Positions 54,361-64,000 of a stretch of 64,000 bases of DNA are shown one piece after another. Numbering within the stretch: position 1 is the stretch's first letter; every line of letters starts with the position of its first letter. The stretch lies in the NCBI GenBank assembly GCA_965222345.1, contig CBDCTS010000007.1, positions 930,001-994,000 on the forward strand, written 5' to 3'. This DNA comes from JADFGZ01 sp965222345 (GTDB lineage Bacteria > Acidobacteriota > Terriglobia > 2-12-FULL-54-10). The notes under the pieces are model-generated. The model was not told the DNA's origin. It worked only from the letters and a program-made list of their open reading frames with translations, and did no database searches. The position numbers and the translations under genes were made by a program.

Positions 54361-56301
54361 TCATCGCCTGCCGGCTCGGCCAGCTTCCTCCGGTGTTCCC
54401 CGGCTCCACCAAGTCGGGTTGCCCCGGAATCCCACCTGCGGCAATCCCATGCGGGAGGCGAAATCCGGCTGCGTGTGGATGATCTTGCCGCCCACCACCG
54501 TCATCAGCGAGTCGATCATGGCGATGTCATCCTCGGGAACCGTCAAATAATCCTGGCTCAGCACGGCAAAATCAGCGAACTTTCTCGGTTCAATGCTGCC
54601 CAGCAGGTCTTCCCGCAGGACGTATTCCGAGCCCCAGCGCGTGTACATGTAGAGCGCCTCGCGGCGGCTGACGCGTTGCTGCGGTCCCCAGACCTTCCCG
54701 CTGACATCCTTCCGATTCACCGCCACTTCCAAAGCCAGAAAGGCGTGGAAGCCGTGCTGGTCCAGTTGAATTGTCGTCCGCGCGCCATGGTCCAGCAGCC
54801 TCCGTAGGGGAACGACCACGTCCGCAGCCATCTCCTCTCCGTAGATCACCTTATACGCTCCGATATCTCCTCTGTCTCCCGCGTAGACGTACTTGGGTCC
54901 GCAACTGAAAATGATGCCTAGCTTCACAGCCCGTTCGACGTGTTCGTCGTTAATAAACCGGCAGTGATCGATGACCCACCGCCGCTCGGCGATGTCCGGG
55001 TATTGTTTGGCCAGCTCCTCCACCGCGTCCAGGAATGAATTGATTCCCCGGTCTCCGCCCGAGTGCATCGCCGTGACCCGAAAGCCGTACTTGGCCGCCG
55101 ACCGCAACATCTCAATATCGTTGTAGTCCGGATCGCTCAGCGTGCACAGCCCGTGAGGACCGTAAAATTGATGCAGCCACAGAGGAAAGTTCGGGGCCTC
55201 GCGCGGATAGGGTTTTTCCACGCAAGAGCCGGCAATCCCGGGCACGTGGTCAATATTGGACAGGCCCATCCCGATCATCCACAGCTTGTCATCGCCAACC
55301 CCCCACATGTTTTTGCCTGTCCCCCCTTGCAGGCCCACCAGACGGCTCATCGTGGCATGCACGTTCGGGTTGCGGTTAGCCGTCTCCAGGGAGAAGGCCA
55401 TCCGTTGCGGCAAATCTCCCCTTGCATGGAGCCAGGCATAGGCGGCCAGATGGTTCGGATAAAGCCGCGTCGACTCCGTGGTCACCCCCTGGGCCGCCAC
55501 TTCTTCCATCTCCAGCTTGTACAGGGGTCCCAGATCTTCGGGGGGAACCTGCGGAAAAAACTCGTAATGCAACGTCCAGATCGCCAGCCCCGCCAACTGC
55601 CCGGTGGGAACCCCGTTGTCGTCGCGGCGCACGCCCGGAATGTCCGGATACCGCTCCAGAAGCGGCTCCAGGGCTTTCGTGTTCACTATCGCTTCGCTCT
55701 GCACCGACCAGTGCAAGACCACGGGGTTGTTCGGAGCAACCTGGTCCAGGTCGGTCCGCGTTACCTCTCCCTTTTGGAGTTCGACCACCACTCCCATGAG
55801 AGCGGCCGAAGGGCTTGTAATAATCCACTCGCCGGGTTGCTTGTTCAGAGCAAGAGTTCGGATTTGAGCCAGCCCGTCGGCCTTGTCCGTCCAGGGGATG
55901 GAAGGATCGGTCTTTCCAGGCTGAGGCTGTCCTTCCGGAAAGAAGTGCGACCCGTAACCATAAATGTGATTGTGAGTTTCCACCAGACCAGGGATTACCG
56001 TCAGGCCCCCCAGATCGATTTTTTGGGTGTCCGGCCCGGCGTACTCCAAGGCCTCTTCATTGCTCCCCACCACAATGAATTTTCCGTCATAGATAGCGGC
56101 TGCCTGGGCAATCGCAAAGTCATTCGGGTCCGGGCTGTTTGCTGTGAGTATATTAGCGTTATGGATCACCATGTCCGCTTCCAGCCCGGCGGCGGAAGCC
56201 CCTTGGCTCGTTAGCAGAACAACCAACCCAAGAACAATTCCAACAACACCCCCGGGTATAACTCTAGCGAAAGACCGTTTATTCCTCTGAATCCGATGCA
56301 T
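54361..56301 (-). CDS. Exported YtcJ-like amidohydrolase 1
   Basis: A 646-aa metal-dependent hydrolase of the amidohydrolase 3 type. It has an export signal (residues 1-38, cleaved near GASA), the start pattern ADMVIHNANILT, the metal-binding HNH in GLVETHNHIYG near residue 110, a HSGGDRGI His/Asp region in the second half and the closing ADFAVLSQDYLTVPEDDI...VVGGKIIH, all standard for YtcJ-like proteins. It probably removes acyl or amide groups from an unknown substrate in the periplasm. AAGGGAG precedes the ATG. It is closely related to the broken copy just upstream on the same strand, which suggests a tandem duplication. Confidence 0.88.
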   Translation of the reverse strand: MHRIQRNKRSFARVIPGGVVGIVLGLVVLLTSQGASAAGLEADMVIHNANILTANSPDPNDFAIAQAAAIYDGKFIVVGSNEEALEYAGPDTQKIDLGGLTVIPGLVETHNHIYGYGSHFFPEGQPQPGKTDPSIPWTDKADGLAQIRTLALNKQPGEWIITSPSAALMGVVVELQKGEVTRTDLDQVAPNNPVVLHWSVQSEAIVNTKALEPLLERYPDIPGVRRDDNGVPTGQLAGLAIWTLHYEFFPQVPPEDLGPLYKLEMEEVAAQGVTTESTRLYPNHLAAYAWLHARGDLPQRMAFSLETANRNPNVHATMSRLVGLQGGTGKNMWGVGDDKLWMIGMGLSNIDHVPGIAGSCVEKPYPREAPNFPLWLHQFYGPHGLCTLSDPDYNDIEMLRSAAKYGFRVTAMHSGGDRGINSFLDAVEELAKQYPDIAERRWVIDHCRFINDEHVERAVKLGIIFSCGPKYVYAGDRGDIGAYKVIYGEEMAADVVVPLRRLLDHGARTTIQLDQHGFHAFLALEVAVNRKDVSGKVWGPQQRVSRREALYMYTRWGSEYVLREDLLGSIEPRKFADFAVLSQDYLTVPEDDIAMIDSLMTVVGGKIIHTQPDFASRMGLPQVGFRGNPTWWSRGTPEEAGRAGRR

Positions 56302-56667
56302 AGTCCCACTCCCTTCTTTGCGGTTCCCGTTACCACCGATTATTGGACATCACGCTGGCACTCAGGCAAAGGCAAGCGGCCTTCGCCTTCCGGATCATTC
56401 CCCGTCACAGGTTACTTGTCAGCGAGACCGGACAGGCCAGGCAGATTCTCCGCAACCCGTTCCTTCCCCCACTTTTGCGACAACAGTCCGACCTGGGTGG
56501 AGCAATTTTCGTCCGCTCATACCCGGTCGGCTTAGGTTCCACCAAGTAGGCTGCGTTCAAACTGGGAATGTTCCCCAGCCGCTTCATCCGCTCAAACTGA
56601 TTGCCGAGCGGGGTTTCCGGCGACAACATTAAGCTGTGGTCGGTGACAAAGCGCTGGCCGTGCGGGC
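56302..56667. other. Intergenic region between amidohydrolases 1 and 2
   Basis: No gene was recognised. A short minus-strand frame (near 56405-56640) reads GPHGQRFVTDHSLMLSPETP..., which could be a remnant of another gene, but no family is recognised and no start is present. Confidence 0.35.
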
Positions 56668-58604
56668 CTACCTCCGCCTGCCTACATCCTCCGGAACTCC
56701 GCGCAGCCACCCTTCCCGGCTGCCTCGGTATCCCACCTGGGGCAGCCCTTGGGCGCGGGCGAGATCCGGATCCGTATAAGTGATGTTGCCGTCCATCACG
56801 GTCAGCAAAGGATCGATCTGCCCGATTTCATTATCCGGGACGGTCAGATAATCCCGGCTCAGCACGACAAAATCGGCGGCCTTTCTAGGCTCCAGGGTGC
56901 CCAGAACGTCTTCTTTCAGGACGTATTCCGCGCTCCAGCGCGCTCCAGCGCGCTCCAGCGCGTATAGGTGTAAAGCGCTTCCCGGCGGTTGATCCTTTGG
57001 TGAGGTCCCCAAACCACCCCGTTCATATCCTCCCGCGTTACCAGGACCTCCAGGGCAAGGAAAGGATGAAAGCCGTGTTGGTCCAGCTCCATGGTCACGC
57101 GCAGCCCTTGATCGAGCAGCCTCCGTGCAGGCACCACCACATCGGCAGCCGTTTCCTCTCCGTAAAGGATGGCATAGGCTCCGATATCCCCCCGCTTGCC
57201 TGCATAAACGTACTTGGGTCCGCAACTGAAAAAGAGGTTGAACTGTTTGGCCCGCCGAGCGTGCTCATCGGTGAGAAAGCGGCAGTGGTCCACCGACCAG
57301 CGCTGGTCCACGATTTGCGGATACTGCTGGCTGAGCTCTTCCATGATGTCCAAGAACTGGTCGATACCGCGGTCTCCGCCCGTGTGCATTCCGGCGATGC
57401 GGAATCCATATTTGGCCGCCGCCCGCAACTCATCCACCGTGCGATAGTTGGAATCCTCGAGCCGACACAGCCCATTGGGGCCGTACAACTGATGCAGCCA
57501 CAGGGGAAAATCCGGAACCTCTCGCGGATAGGGTTTACTGATGCAGGAACCGCCGATGCTGGGGACGCTGTCGATGCTAATGGGAGACATTCCGATCGTC
57601 CACAGCTTGTCGTCCCCCATTCCCCACATGTTCATGCCGGAGCCGCCCTGGAAGCCAGCCATGCGCGCAACCAGCGCCTCCGGGTACTGGCTTCGCGCGC
57701 TGGACTCCATTGTGAAGGCCATCCGCACCGGCAGTTCGTCCCGCGCCCGCAGCCAAGCGTAGCCGGTCAGCTCGTTCGGCGCCAGTCGGGTCGAAACAGT
57801 GGTGAGTCCCTGCGCGGCAATCTCCTCCATCTCCATCTTGTAGACCGGACCGAGTTGTTCGGGCGAAGTCGGGGGGTAGAACTCATATTCAACCGTCTTG
57901 TCGGCCACCCCGCTCAGCCACCCGGTGGCGACCCCTTGCGCGTCACGATGCACCCCGGGAAGGTCCGGATACCTGGCCAGGAGCAGGTCCAGTGCCTTCG
58001 TGTTCACCATGCTATCGCCGGTGGGACTCAGCAGCACGCTGCCAATGCGCAGCGGATTGTCCGGCGTCACCTTATCCATGTCGAAGCGCGTAACCTCTCC
58101 TCGCTTGATGGCCAGGGCCAGCGCTACCGTGCCGGGCTCGCCCCGCATGCCGCCCCGGACCGAGGTTCGGATCCATTCGCCCGACTTTTTCTGCAGCGCG
58201 ATCGTCCGCAACTGTGCCAAGCCCTCGTCATAGCTTCCCCAGGCAAGCGGCGGATCCAAGCCGGGAGGTCTGCCTTCGGGGAAAAAATGGGAGCCATAGC
58301 CTTGAATATGGTCATGCGTCTCGACCAACCCGGGGATCACCGTCCTGCCCTCCAGATCGATTTTCCTGGTGCTCGGCCCGGCCAGCTCCAGTGCCTCTTC
58401 ATTGCTTCCCACCACGAGGATTTTTCCGTCGTACAGGGCCAAGGCCTGGGCGATGGTGAAGCCGTTGGGGTCCGGACTGTCAATTGTAAGAATCTTGCCG
58501 TTGTAGATCACCATATCCGCTTCCAGCCCGGCAGCAATAGCCTTGCCGCCGGCAAGAAAAGCAACTACCCCCACAACCAGTATGCAGAAAGCTCGCTTTT
58601 TCAT
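56668..58604 (-). pseudogene. YtcJ-like amidohydrolase 2, frameshifted by a 10-bp triplication
   Basis: Starting at 58604 it has a signal peptide (to about GGKAIA), GLVETHDHIQGYGSHFFPEG with the metal-binding His pair, HTGGDRGI and the rest of the amidohydrolase 3 fold up to YTYTRWSA. There the 10-bp unit CGCTCCAGCG is present three times (56931-56960), adding 20 bp and shifting the frame, which then stops near 56916. The missing C-terminus (AEYVLKEDVLGTLEPRKAADFVVLS... to VGRRR) continues in another frame to 56668. One copy of the unit would give an uninterrupted protein like amidohydrolase 1. Replication slippage is the likely cause. Confidence 0.85.
56931..56960. repeat. Three tandem copies of a 10-bp unit
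   Basis: CGCTCCAGCG is repeated exactly three times inside the amidohydrolase 2 gene. One or four copies would keep the reading frame; three do not. The related gene at 54361-56301 has the equivalent sequence only once. Confidence 0.95.
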
Positions 58605-58725
58605 CTTAATACCCATTCTCATTACCCGTGCCTTTCCAAGGATTCGGTTGCGGTGCCGCCCGCCGTTATTTCAGGCGCCAAACGGGCGGCGCAAAGAAAG
58701 CGGGGAGGAGTAAACCTCCCGGCGC

Positions 58726-60948
58726 TCAAAAGATTTCGGGAAAGTGGAACGTCAGCACCGCGTTGAGGCGCTTATCGGTAACAATGAGACTTTTGTTTTG
58801 GGGGTCCAGCGCCACCCCGCGCGGCATCCGCAAGACTCCCTTCGGTCCTCCGATTTTCCACTGCGGCGGAACGTCCCCGTCGTCCTCAATGCTCCACACG
58901 GCGACATAGCTCTCATCGGAGGCCAGCAAGCCAGCCTCTCCGCGGACGCTCGCGATGATCTCGCCCCGTGGCGGGTAAACCGTAAATGGCCCCCCCAATT
59001 GCCGGAGACCGCTCTTGGGACCGCCGATGACACGTTTCGGTTTCACGTTGCCTTCATCGGTGCGGTTGAATATCCGCAGATAGGTGCGCCGGTCTCGTCC
59101 TCCGGGCGTTCTTCCCGACACAACAAGCACGTTGTTCACCGGGTCTACGGCCAGGGCGCTGGCGCCAAGCTGGGTGTCGGGACCCTTGATAACCCGGATC
59201 GGAGCCACATTGCCGTTGGCTTCGCGGTCGAAAACCAGCACGGAGTCGCTCATGGGAACGAAGATTTCATTGTGGACCGGATCGACAGCCAGACGGGCCA
59301 GGTCCCTCAACTGCGTGCGCGATCCTTGGATGACTCGAATCGGAGCCTCTTCCCCGTTGGCTCCTCCGCGAAAGGTCAGAATCGCCTGTCCGAATTGCTG
59401 CGGCACGACGAATTCATCGTGGAGTTCGTCATAGTGAATCGCATGCATCGTCCGGCCCAGCAACGTTTTTTGTCCTGAAAGCAGCCGGGTCGGCTTTGCG
59501 CCGCCATCCGCCAGCCTGGCGAATGCCGCAATTTGCGGATGGGCCACTCAGTTGGGAACCAGAATCTCTTCCCGTTTGCTGTCGTAAGCCACCGGGTGCG
59601 GATTGCCCATTCCCGGCGTGGGAGCATCGAGCGGCCCGCTGCGGATCACGCGCAGAGGCGCTGTGTCGCCGGAGGCTCCGCGCTTGTAGACCGTGGCCGT
59701 ATGGTTGCCGAAGTTGGCCACCCATACCTCGTCATTCTTCAGGTCCACAAAGACGCCGGTGGGATTCTTAATGAGGCTCTTGGGACCTTTGAGAACGCGG
59801 ATGGGAGCCGCGTCGCCGCTGGCGGATGGATCGAAAACCAAGATGGAGTCATCCGCGTCATTCGCAATATAGAGTTCGTTCCGTTCCGGGTCCATCGCAA
59901 TTCCCGTCGGCCAGTTCATTTGCGTCCGGGGACCGCTAATCACCCGAAGCGGGGAAGCATCCCCGCTGGCGTCTCGCCGGTACACCGTGATGGAAGGCGG
60001 CAAAAACTTGCCGGAGCCCGCAACCGACCGGTCCTGCCCCAGCGGCCAGTTGGGCTTTTCGGCGCCCTGGCCGAGATAACCGGCCGCATTTTGGATTTCC
60101 TCGCGAACTTGCTTGACCGATCCGTGATTGGTGACAAAGATCAGGCCGTTATTCGGATCAAACGCAATTCCGTGGGGGTCTGCCAGCAAAGTGTTGTCTC
60201 CCTGTAGGAGCCGGATGGGAGGTTCGTCCTTTACTGCCGTTTTGTTAAAGACCACCACGGCGTTGTCGTGCTGGATGGTGAGGAAAAGCTCCTCGTGCTG
60301 TTCATCCACCGCAATCCCGAAAGTCCCATGCGGCGTGTAAAGCTCCCGGGTCGGCGGCACGTCTCCCTTGGCTTGGCGGTCAAAGATCACCAGCGTGTCC
60401 ACCGTGTCGTTGTTGACGGCGTAAATATCTCCGCTGACCGGGTCGATATACAGACCGCATTGGAACTCGATTTTCGTGTTGAGCCCTCCGATCATGCGCT
60501 TCGGCTCGGTCATGCGAGCGGCGGGAGGTGTGTTGTCCAGCCTGTCGTAGACCAGAATGTTGAAGAGATTTTCATCGGTCAGAACCACTTCATTGCGGAT
60601 CGGGTCAACGGCCACGGCGCTGTAGGCTGCATAGGGGTCCCGGATGACCCGCAGCGGGGGGCGCTTGGACACTTCCTCGGGGGCGGAGCCCTGCGCTGCC
60701 GAGCGTTGTTGCAGACGCAAGGAGGCCAGCATGCTGCTGTTGGTGCTGGCAGGCATCCACTGGCACATCCCCCCGTCCATTGCGGGGAGCGGCTGGACGG
60801 AGACCAATTGGGGATAGCCAGCGGAGTTTTGCCTCACCTCGCCGCCGCTCGATAGCACGATACCGGCTATCGTTCCGATGGCTGCGAGCAATATGAGCAG
60901 GATTGCTCCTTGACGGACTGGGGATGGACGAGCAGCATCCTTAGCCAT
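58726..60948 (-). CDS. NHL-type beta-propeller protein with in-frame UGA at codon 467 (paralogue 2)
   Basis: Through the UGA it encodes 740 residues: an N-terminal hydrophobic segment (about 13-35) and the same kind of propeller blades as the protein at 10961-13120. The frame stops at TGA 59548-59550 and goes on in the same frame with GTG. The site has the same context, ILVPN-UGA-VAHPQIAAFARLADG, inside a blade. The start at 60948 (MAKDAARP) has AGAGGAAAC upstream. It lies between two YtcJ-type amidohydrolases on the same strand, 94 bp upstream of amidohydrolase 3's end and 121 bp before amidohydrolase 2. A joint function with these enzymes is suggested by position only. As two separate half-propellers it would need re-initiation at GTG, for which no ribosome binding site is visible. 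Confidence 0.8.
59503..59550 (-). promoter_or_regulatory. In-frame UGA with downstream hairpins (propeller 2)
   Basis: The stem CCGCA/UGCGG found in copy 1 is also here, but its loop is AAU and lacks the G expected of SECIS elements. A second possible hairpin, CGCC-AGGCU-GGCG, has a GG in the loop about 32 nt after the UGA; this stem is disrupted in copy 1. So a shared SECIS is not shown. Confidence 0.3.
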
Positions 60949-61042
60949 GAGTTTCCTCTCCTTTGAAGAGACTTTCACAATGAGAACCGCCACCTATCAG
61001 GGTTCTTGCGGAGGTTCGGTGGCAGTCTTATTCAGCTTGAAC

Positions 61043-62872
61043 CTATTTTGCAAAATCCGGTTGAAACGCCGTGGGCTCCATGCCGATTTCACTGGCAAGA
61101 CCGGGGTCGAGATAGACCGCCTTGCCTCCCACCACGGTCATTAACGGTCGCACTTCGCTGATGTCATCCTCCGGGATGAGAAAATAATCCTGGTTGAGGA
61201 TCAAGAAATCAGCCCACTTGCCAGTCTCCAGCGTCCCCAGCACCTCCGGCCGCAGGACGTACTCGGACGCCCAGGACGTGGCCGCCTTCAAAACGACCAC
61301 CCGGTCGAGACGCTGGCTCGGAGACCAGATTTTTCCGTCCGGCCCCTTCCGCGTGACGGGCATTTCCAGATATTGAAATGCGCTTCCTCCCACCGGATGC
61401 TGGTCAATTTGCCACACCAGTTTCACGCCGGAATCAAGCAGAGCTTTCATGGGGACAACCCAAGTCAGGTATCTTTCCCCGTAGTCCTTCAGAACGCGCG
61501 GGGCAACGCTCGGGATGTACTTGGGCGCGCACGACATGGTGATATCCAGCCTGATGAGCCTTTCGTGCTGATCCGGCCGGGGGCCCATGGTGCAATGGTC
61601 GATCACGTGTTTCCTGTTTCGCACCTGCTCCAGCGTCATGCCGGCGGCCTGGCTTCCCTCTTCGATGATATCGAGGAAATTGTCTACGGAGACATCCCCC
61701 GCGATGTGAGTCCCCGTTATCCTCAGTCCGGAGCGGACCATGTCAAACATCACGCCGCGCTTGAAGTCTCCGGGTTGTCCCAGGTTGATCTCGCGTTCCT
61801 TAATCTCCGGCTGAGCGGGGGCGGAGGTGGCAATACCCGGATAGGACTGATCCAGATGTCCCACCGTAGCTCCAATGTTCCACCAGTGATCGGAACCGCT
61901 CCCGGACAGATCGCCGATGCGCGTGTAAAAAGCGCTGGCATTGGGATTAAAGATGGTGCCGGAACGGTGTGTCCAGGCAAAACGAATGGGCATTGCTCCC
62001 CGGCGGTTTAATTCCGCATAAGCGTTCACGTGGCCGGGTACGTTGATGTGGGAGGAAAAGGTTGTGATTCCGAAGGTGGCCCATTCTTCCATTTCTTTGC
62101 GAACATTTTCGGTCAAAACGTCAGGACGGCTCTGCAGCAGCATGACAGGGATGGCGCGGTTGAACTCCGTTCCAAAAACGGCGATTCCTGTTTTTCGGTC
62201 CAGAGCCTCATCGACGATGGTAGAGCGGTAATATTCCTCCACGGCCTCGATACCTTTTCCGTTGAGCAGCCCAATGGTCCGGATCGATACGTGGACCGGA
62301 TTTTCCGGCGCCAGACGGTCCAAGTCGGCGCGGGTAAACTTTTTCTGCCGGACGATGAGTTGGTAGGCGGCGTCGTTCCCCAGGCTGATGCGAATCCACG
62401 CGTCTGGGCTGGCTTGCCCGGCGGCCTGCCGCACGGCGCTCTCCAGATTCCCGGCCAGCTCCTCCGGCGTCTCTCCCTCGACAGCGATCGCGGAGCCGAT
62501 GCCGGATGTGCCCCAGTGATCCGAAGCATCGTGCAGGTGAGAGTGCGTGTCGATCAATCCCGGAATGACGGTCCTGCCCTTGAGGTCAATACGTCGGGTG
62601 TCGGGGCCAGCCAGCCGCAGCACGTCGGAATCCTCGCCGAGTTTCAGGATTTCACCGTCCCGGACGGCCATTGCCTGGACGATGCTGCCTGGAACGGTAT
62701 TGTTGGACCGGTTGTCCATGGTAACAATCTTGCCGTTATAGACGATCAGATCCGGGTAGGCGATCACTTCCGGCGGGAGAGTTTGCGCAGGGGTTCTTTC
62801 CGCAGCGAAACCAACAAAAAGCGCTGTCAGAGCAAACGCCAGAACAAAAAAGCTAAACCTATGCCTCAGCAT
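61043..62872 (-). CDS. Exported YtcJ-like amidohydrolase 3
   Basis: A 609-aa amidohydrolase 3-type enzyme with a signal peptide (residues 1-28, near RTPAQ). It has YPDLIVYNGKIVTMDN, the metal-binding pair in GLIDTHSHLHD, an internal ITGTHIAGDVSVDNFLD region, HCTMGPRPDQHERL, and the closing WADFLILNQDYFLIPEDDI. It is more distant from amidohydrolases 1 and 2 than these are from each other. GGAG precedes the start at 62872, chosen because the signal peptide begins there. It starts 166 bp after the receptor gene, separated by a terminator. Confidence 0.88.
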   Translation of the reverse strand: MLRHRFSFFVLAFALTALFVGFAAERTPAQTLPPEVIAYPDLIVYNGKIVTMDNRSNNTVPGSIVQAMAVRDGEILKLGEDSDVLRLAGPDTRRIDLKGRTVIPGLIDTHSHLHDASDHWGTSGIGSAIAVEGETPEELAGNLESAVRQAAGQASPDAWIRISLGNDAAYQLIVRQKKFTRADLDRLAPENPVHVSIRTIGLLNGKGIEAVEEYYRSTIVDEALDRKTGIAVFGTEFNRAIPVMLLQSRPDVLTENVRKEMEEWATFGITTFSSHINVPGHVNAYAELNRRGAMPIRFAWTHRSGTIFNPNASAFYTRIGDLSGSGSDHWWNIGATVGHLDQSYPGIATSAPAQPEIKEREINLGQPGDFKRGVMFDMVRSGLRITGTHIAGDVSVDNFLDIIEEGSQAAGMTLEQVRNRKHVIDHCTMGPRPDQHERLIRLDITMSCAPKYIPSVAPRVLKDYGERYLTWVVPMKALLDSGVKLVWQIDQHPVGGSAFQYLEMPVTRKGPDGKIWSPSQRLDRVVVLKAATSWASEYVLRPEVLGTLETGKWADFLILNQDYFLIPEDDISEVRPLMTVVGGKAVYLDPGLASEIGMEPTAFQPDFAK

Positions 62873-62950
62873 GGGGATTTCTCCGTGATTTTCACCTTCC
62901 ACCTTCTTTCCGGGATGGGTTCTGGTGATGCATGAAAAAAATCTGTTGGA

Positions 62951-62984
62951 AAAAACTCCATCCTGCTCCGGCAGGATGGAGTTT
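62951..62984 (-). terminator. Terminator after the TonB-dependent receptor gene
   Basis: A perfect 14-bp stem (AAACTCCATCCTGC with its complement) closes on a 4-nt loop; on the minus strand a run of T follows. It lies just past the receptor stop at 63038. Confidence 0.92.
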
Positions 62985-63037
62985 CGTTCCTTTTTGGATA
63001 AGCTCTGCTTGTTTGCAGTTGCAGCGAACCCGCCGTA

Positions 63038-64000
63038 CTAGAAAACGAGCTTCAAGCCGAACTGAAGCTGCCGGGCAGTAGAATTGGTGTCCGTGATCCG
63101 TCCCGCATCGGAATCGAGGCGGCCACGCCGGTCCATCACACTCAACTCGGGAGCCCAGAAATTCACGCGATTGGTCAGGTTGAACGTCTCAAACTTGAAT
63201 TGGAGATTGACGTTTTCCGACAGCTGGGTGTTTTTGGTCAAGGATAAGTCGAGGGTGGCGAGCCCCGGCATCCTGACCGTGTTGCGGCCCAGATTCCCCA
63301 GGAGCGAATCCTCACTTCTCCCGTCGCCTGGAGCGCGCACAAAGGCACAGGGATCATAATACAGTTCCGGCGTGCCCAGCGTTTGCCCGGCAGCCACGCT
63401 ACCTCTGTCGAATTGTGCTTCGCAGCCACCCGAAACGCCTTCGGTGGGGTTGTTGCTGAAGCCTGCAACCAAATCGGGGTAGTCATTGCGTATCCCAATG
63501 CCGGTCATCCGGCTGCCGATCAGCACCGTTCCTGGGAATCCTGTGCGCAGCGACAAAATCCCGCCCAGTTGCCATCCCCCTAATATTTTCTCCGCCACGC
63601 CGGTCAGCCCGCTCCCGAACATCTTTCCGGGGCCGATCGGCAGCTCATAAGTGGAGTTGAAGCTAATGTTGTGTTTAACATCGAAAGCGGAGGCCGACCG
63701 GTAGAGCGTGTGGTCGGAATAGTGGGTTAGCCAGTTCGGGCCGGTTTGGGTATCCCCGGCGGTTTGATTTCCGGAAAGGTCATCCACGTTTTTCGAAAAT
63801 GTGTAGGAAGCTCCGAACTGAAATCCCTGCCGGAAGCTTCTCTTCAAGCTCAACTGCAGAGAGTGGTAGAAGGAACCGACACTCGGAAACCGGTAGCGGA
63901 TGTCGTCGAAATTGGGATTCGGTCTTCCGTTATCGATTGTGGCTTCCGTGAAGCCAATCCTGTCTCCCACTCTTAAATCCAACACAGGGGAATTGAGATC
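63038..64000 (-). CDS. TonB-dependent receptor, Oar-like, C-terminal end
   Basis: The last 320 codons of an outer-membrane receptor barrel; the frame is open at the right edge, so the N-terminus with the plug and carboxypeptidase-regulatory-like domain is outside. The sequence has the strands and loops of Oar/TonB receptors common in Acidobacteriota (GFQFGASYTFSKNVDD..., AFDVKHNISFNSTYELP, GWQLGGILSLRTGFPGTV, FKFETFNLTNRVNF) and ends with a barrel strand QLQFGLKLVF whose terminal Phe is the membrane-insertion signal. It would import a substrate with energy from TonB. The ligand cannot be told. Confidence 0.93.
   Translation of the reverse strand, partial: DLNSPVLDLRVGDRIGFTEATIDNGRPNPNFDDIRYRFPSVGSFYHSLQLSLKRSFRQGFQFGASYTFSKNVDDLSGNQTAGDTQTGPNWLTHYSDHTLYRSASAFDVKHNISFNSTYELPIGPGKMFGSGLTGVAEKILGGWQLGGILSLRTGFPGTVLIGSRMTGIGIRNDYPDLVAGFSNNPTEGVSGGCEAQFDRGSVAAGQTLGTPELYYDPCAFVRAPGDGRSEDSLLGNLGRNTVRMPGLATLDLSLTKNTQLSENVNLQFKFETFNLTNRVNFWAPELSVMDRRGRLDSDAGRITDTNSTARQLQFGLKLVF

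Noticed and set aside
55063..56214. 383-codon open frame opposite amidohydrolase 1
   Set aside because: Shadow of a strongly supported minus-strand gene.
56997..58766. 589-codon open frame opposite amidohydrolase 2
   Set aside because: Shadow frame; composition and content follow the codon structure of the amidohydrolase on the minus strand.

Overview
The window reads like a piece of a Gram-negative, probably Acidobacteriota, chromosome. This is inference from gene content: an Oar-like TonB-dependent receptor, a DUF5916 outer-membrane protein, NHL-type propellers, YtcJ-type amidohydrolases and a proline-rich TonB with two ExbD proteins. No rRNA or tRNA gene was seen that would settle it. Genes are dense and sit on both strands.

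Layout. 1-10.7 kb: two restriction-modification systems (a type ISP/IIG-like nuclease-methylase running off the left edge, and a type I hsdR-hsdM-hsdS set whose hsdS is frameshifted) flank the classical c-di-AMP operon cdaA-cdaR-glmM. 10.8-14.2 kb: palindromic repeats, a large NHL-type propeller gene interrupted by an in-frame UGA, and a 26-unit 9-bp minisatellite. 14.2-18.5 kb: a HipA-like kinase/DUF3037 pair, a histone-H1-like protein and a sodium:solute symporter. 18.5-25.2 kb: a surface-polysaccharide-type locus (membrane protein, GT2, bactofilin-like protein, YaiO barrel) split by a module carrying a gamma-glutamyltransferase, an IS1380-type transposase remnant and a palindromic MITE-like element, the whole bounded by 164-bp direct repeats. 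25.5-34.5 kb: glycine oxidase, M20 peptidase, a VapBC-type toxin-antitoxin pair, an exported TenA, a UbiD-type decarboxylase and a DASS transporter. 34.7-37.1 kb: groES-groEL with a perfect CIRCE operator and a terminator. 37.3-42.3 kb: a 2-oxoacid:ferredoxin oxidoreductase and a Tat-exported ThDP enzyme. 42.6-51.2 kb: rpmB, DUF5916 protein, Rel, TPR lipoprotein and tonB-exbB-exbD-exbD. 51.5-54.3 kb: two tandem, almost identical insertion sequences. 54.4-64 kb: three YtcJ-like exported amidohydrolases (one broken by a 10-bp triplication), the second UGA-interrupted propeller, and the end of a TonB-dependent receptor.

The most unusual signal is the pair of propeller paralogues (10961-13120 and 58726-60948). 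Both are cut by a UGA at the same place in the fold, reading stays open in the same frame on both sides, and 23 nucleotides around the UGA are identical although the flanking wobble positions differ. Recoding (selenocysteine or programmed readthrough) or coupled re-initiation are the candidate explanations. One copy has a SECIS-like hairpin at the expected distance; the other does not have the same one. Many genes here end in ordinary TGA, so a changed genetic code is not the answer.

How the genes may work together (inference): the TonB/ExbB/ExbD system would energise receptors such as the one at the right edge, and the exported amidohydrolases, peptidase, gamma-glutamyltransferase and propellers would act in the periplasm on imported or cell-wall-derived amides. 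CdaA/CdaR/GlmM and Rel provide second-messenger control of envelope synthesis and growth.
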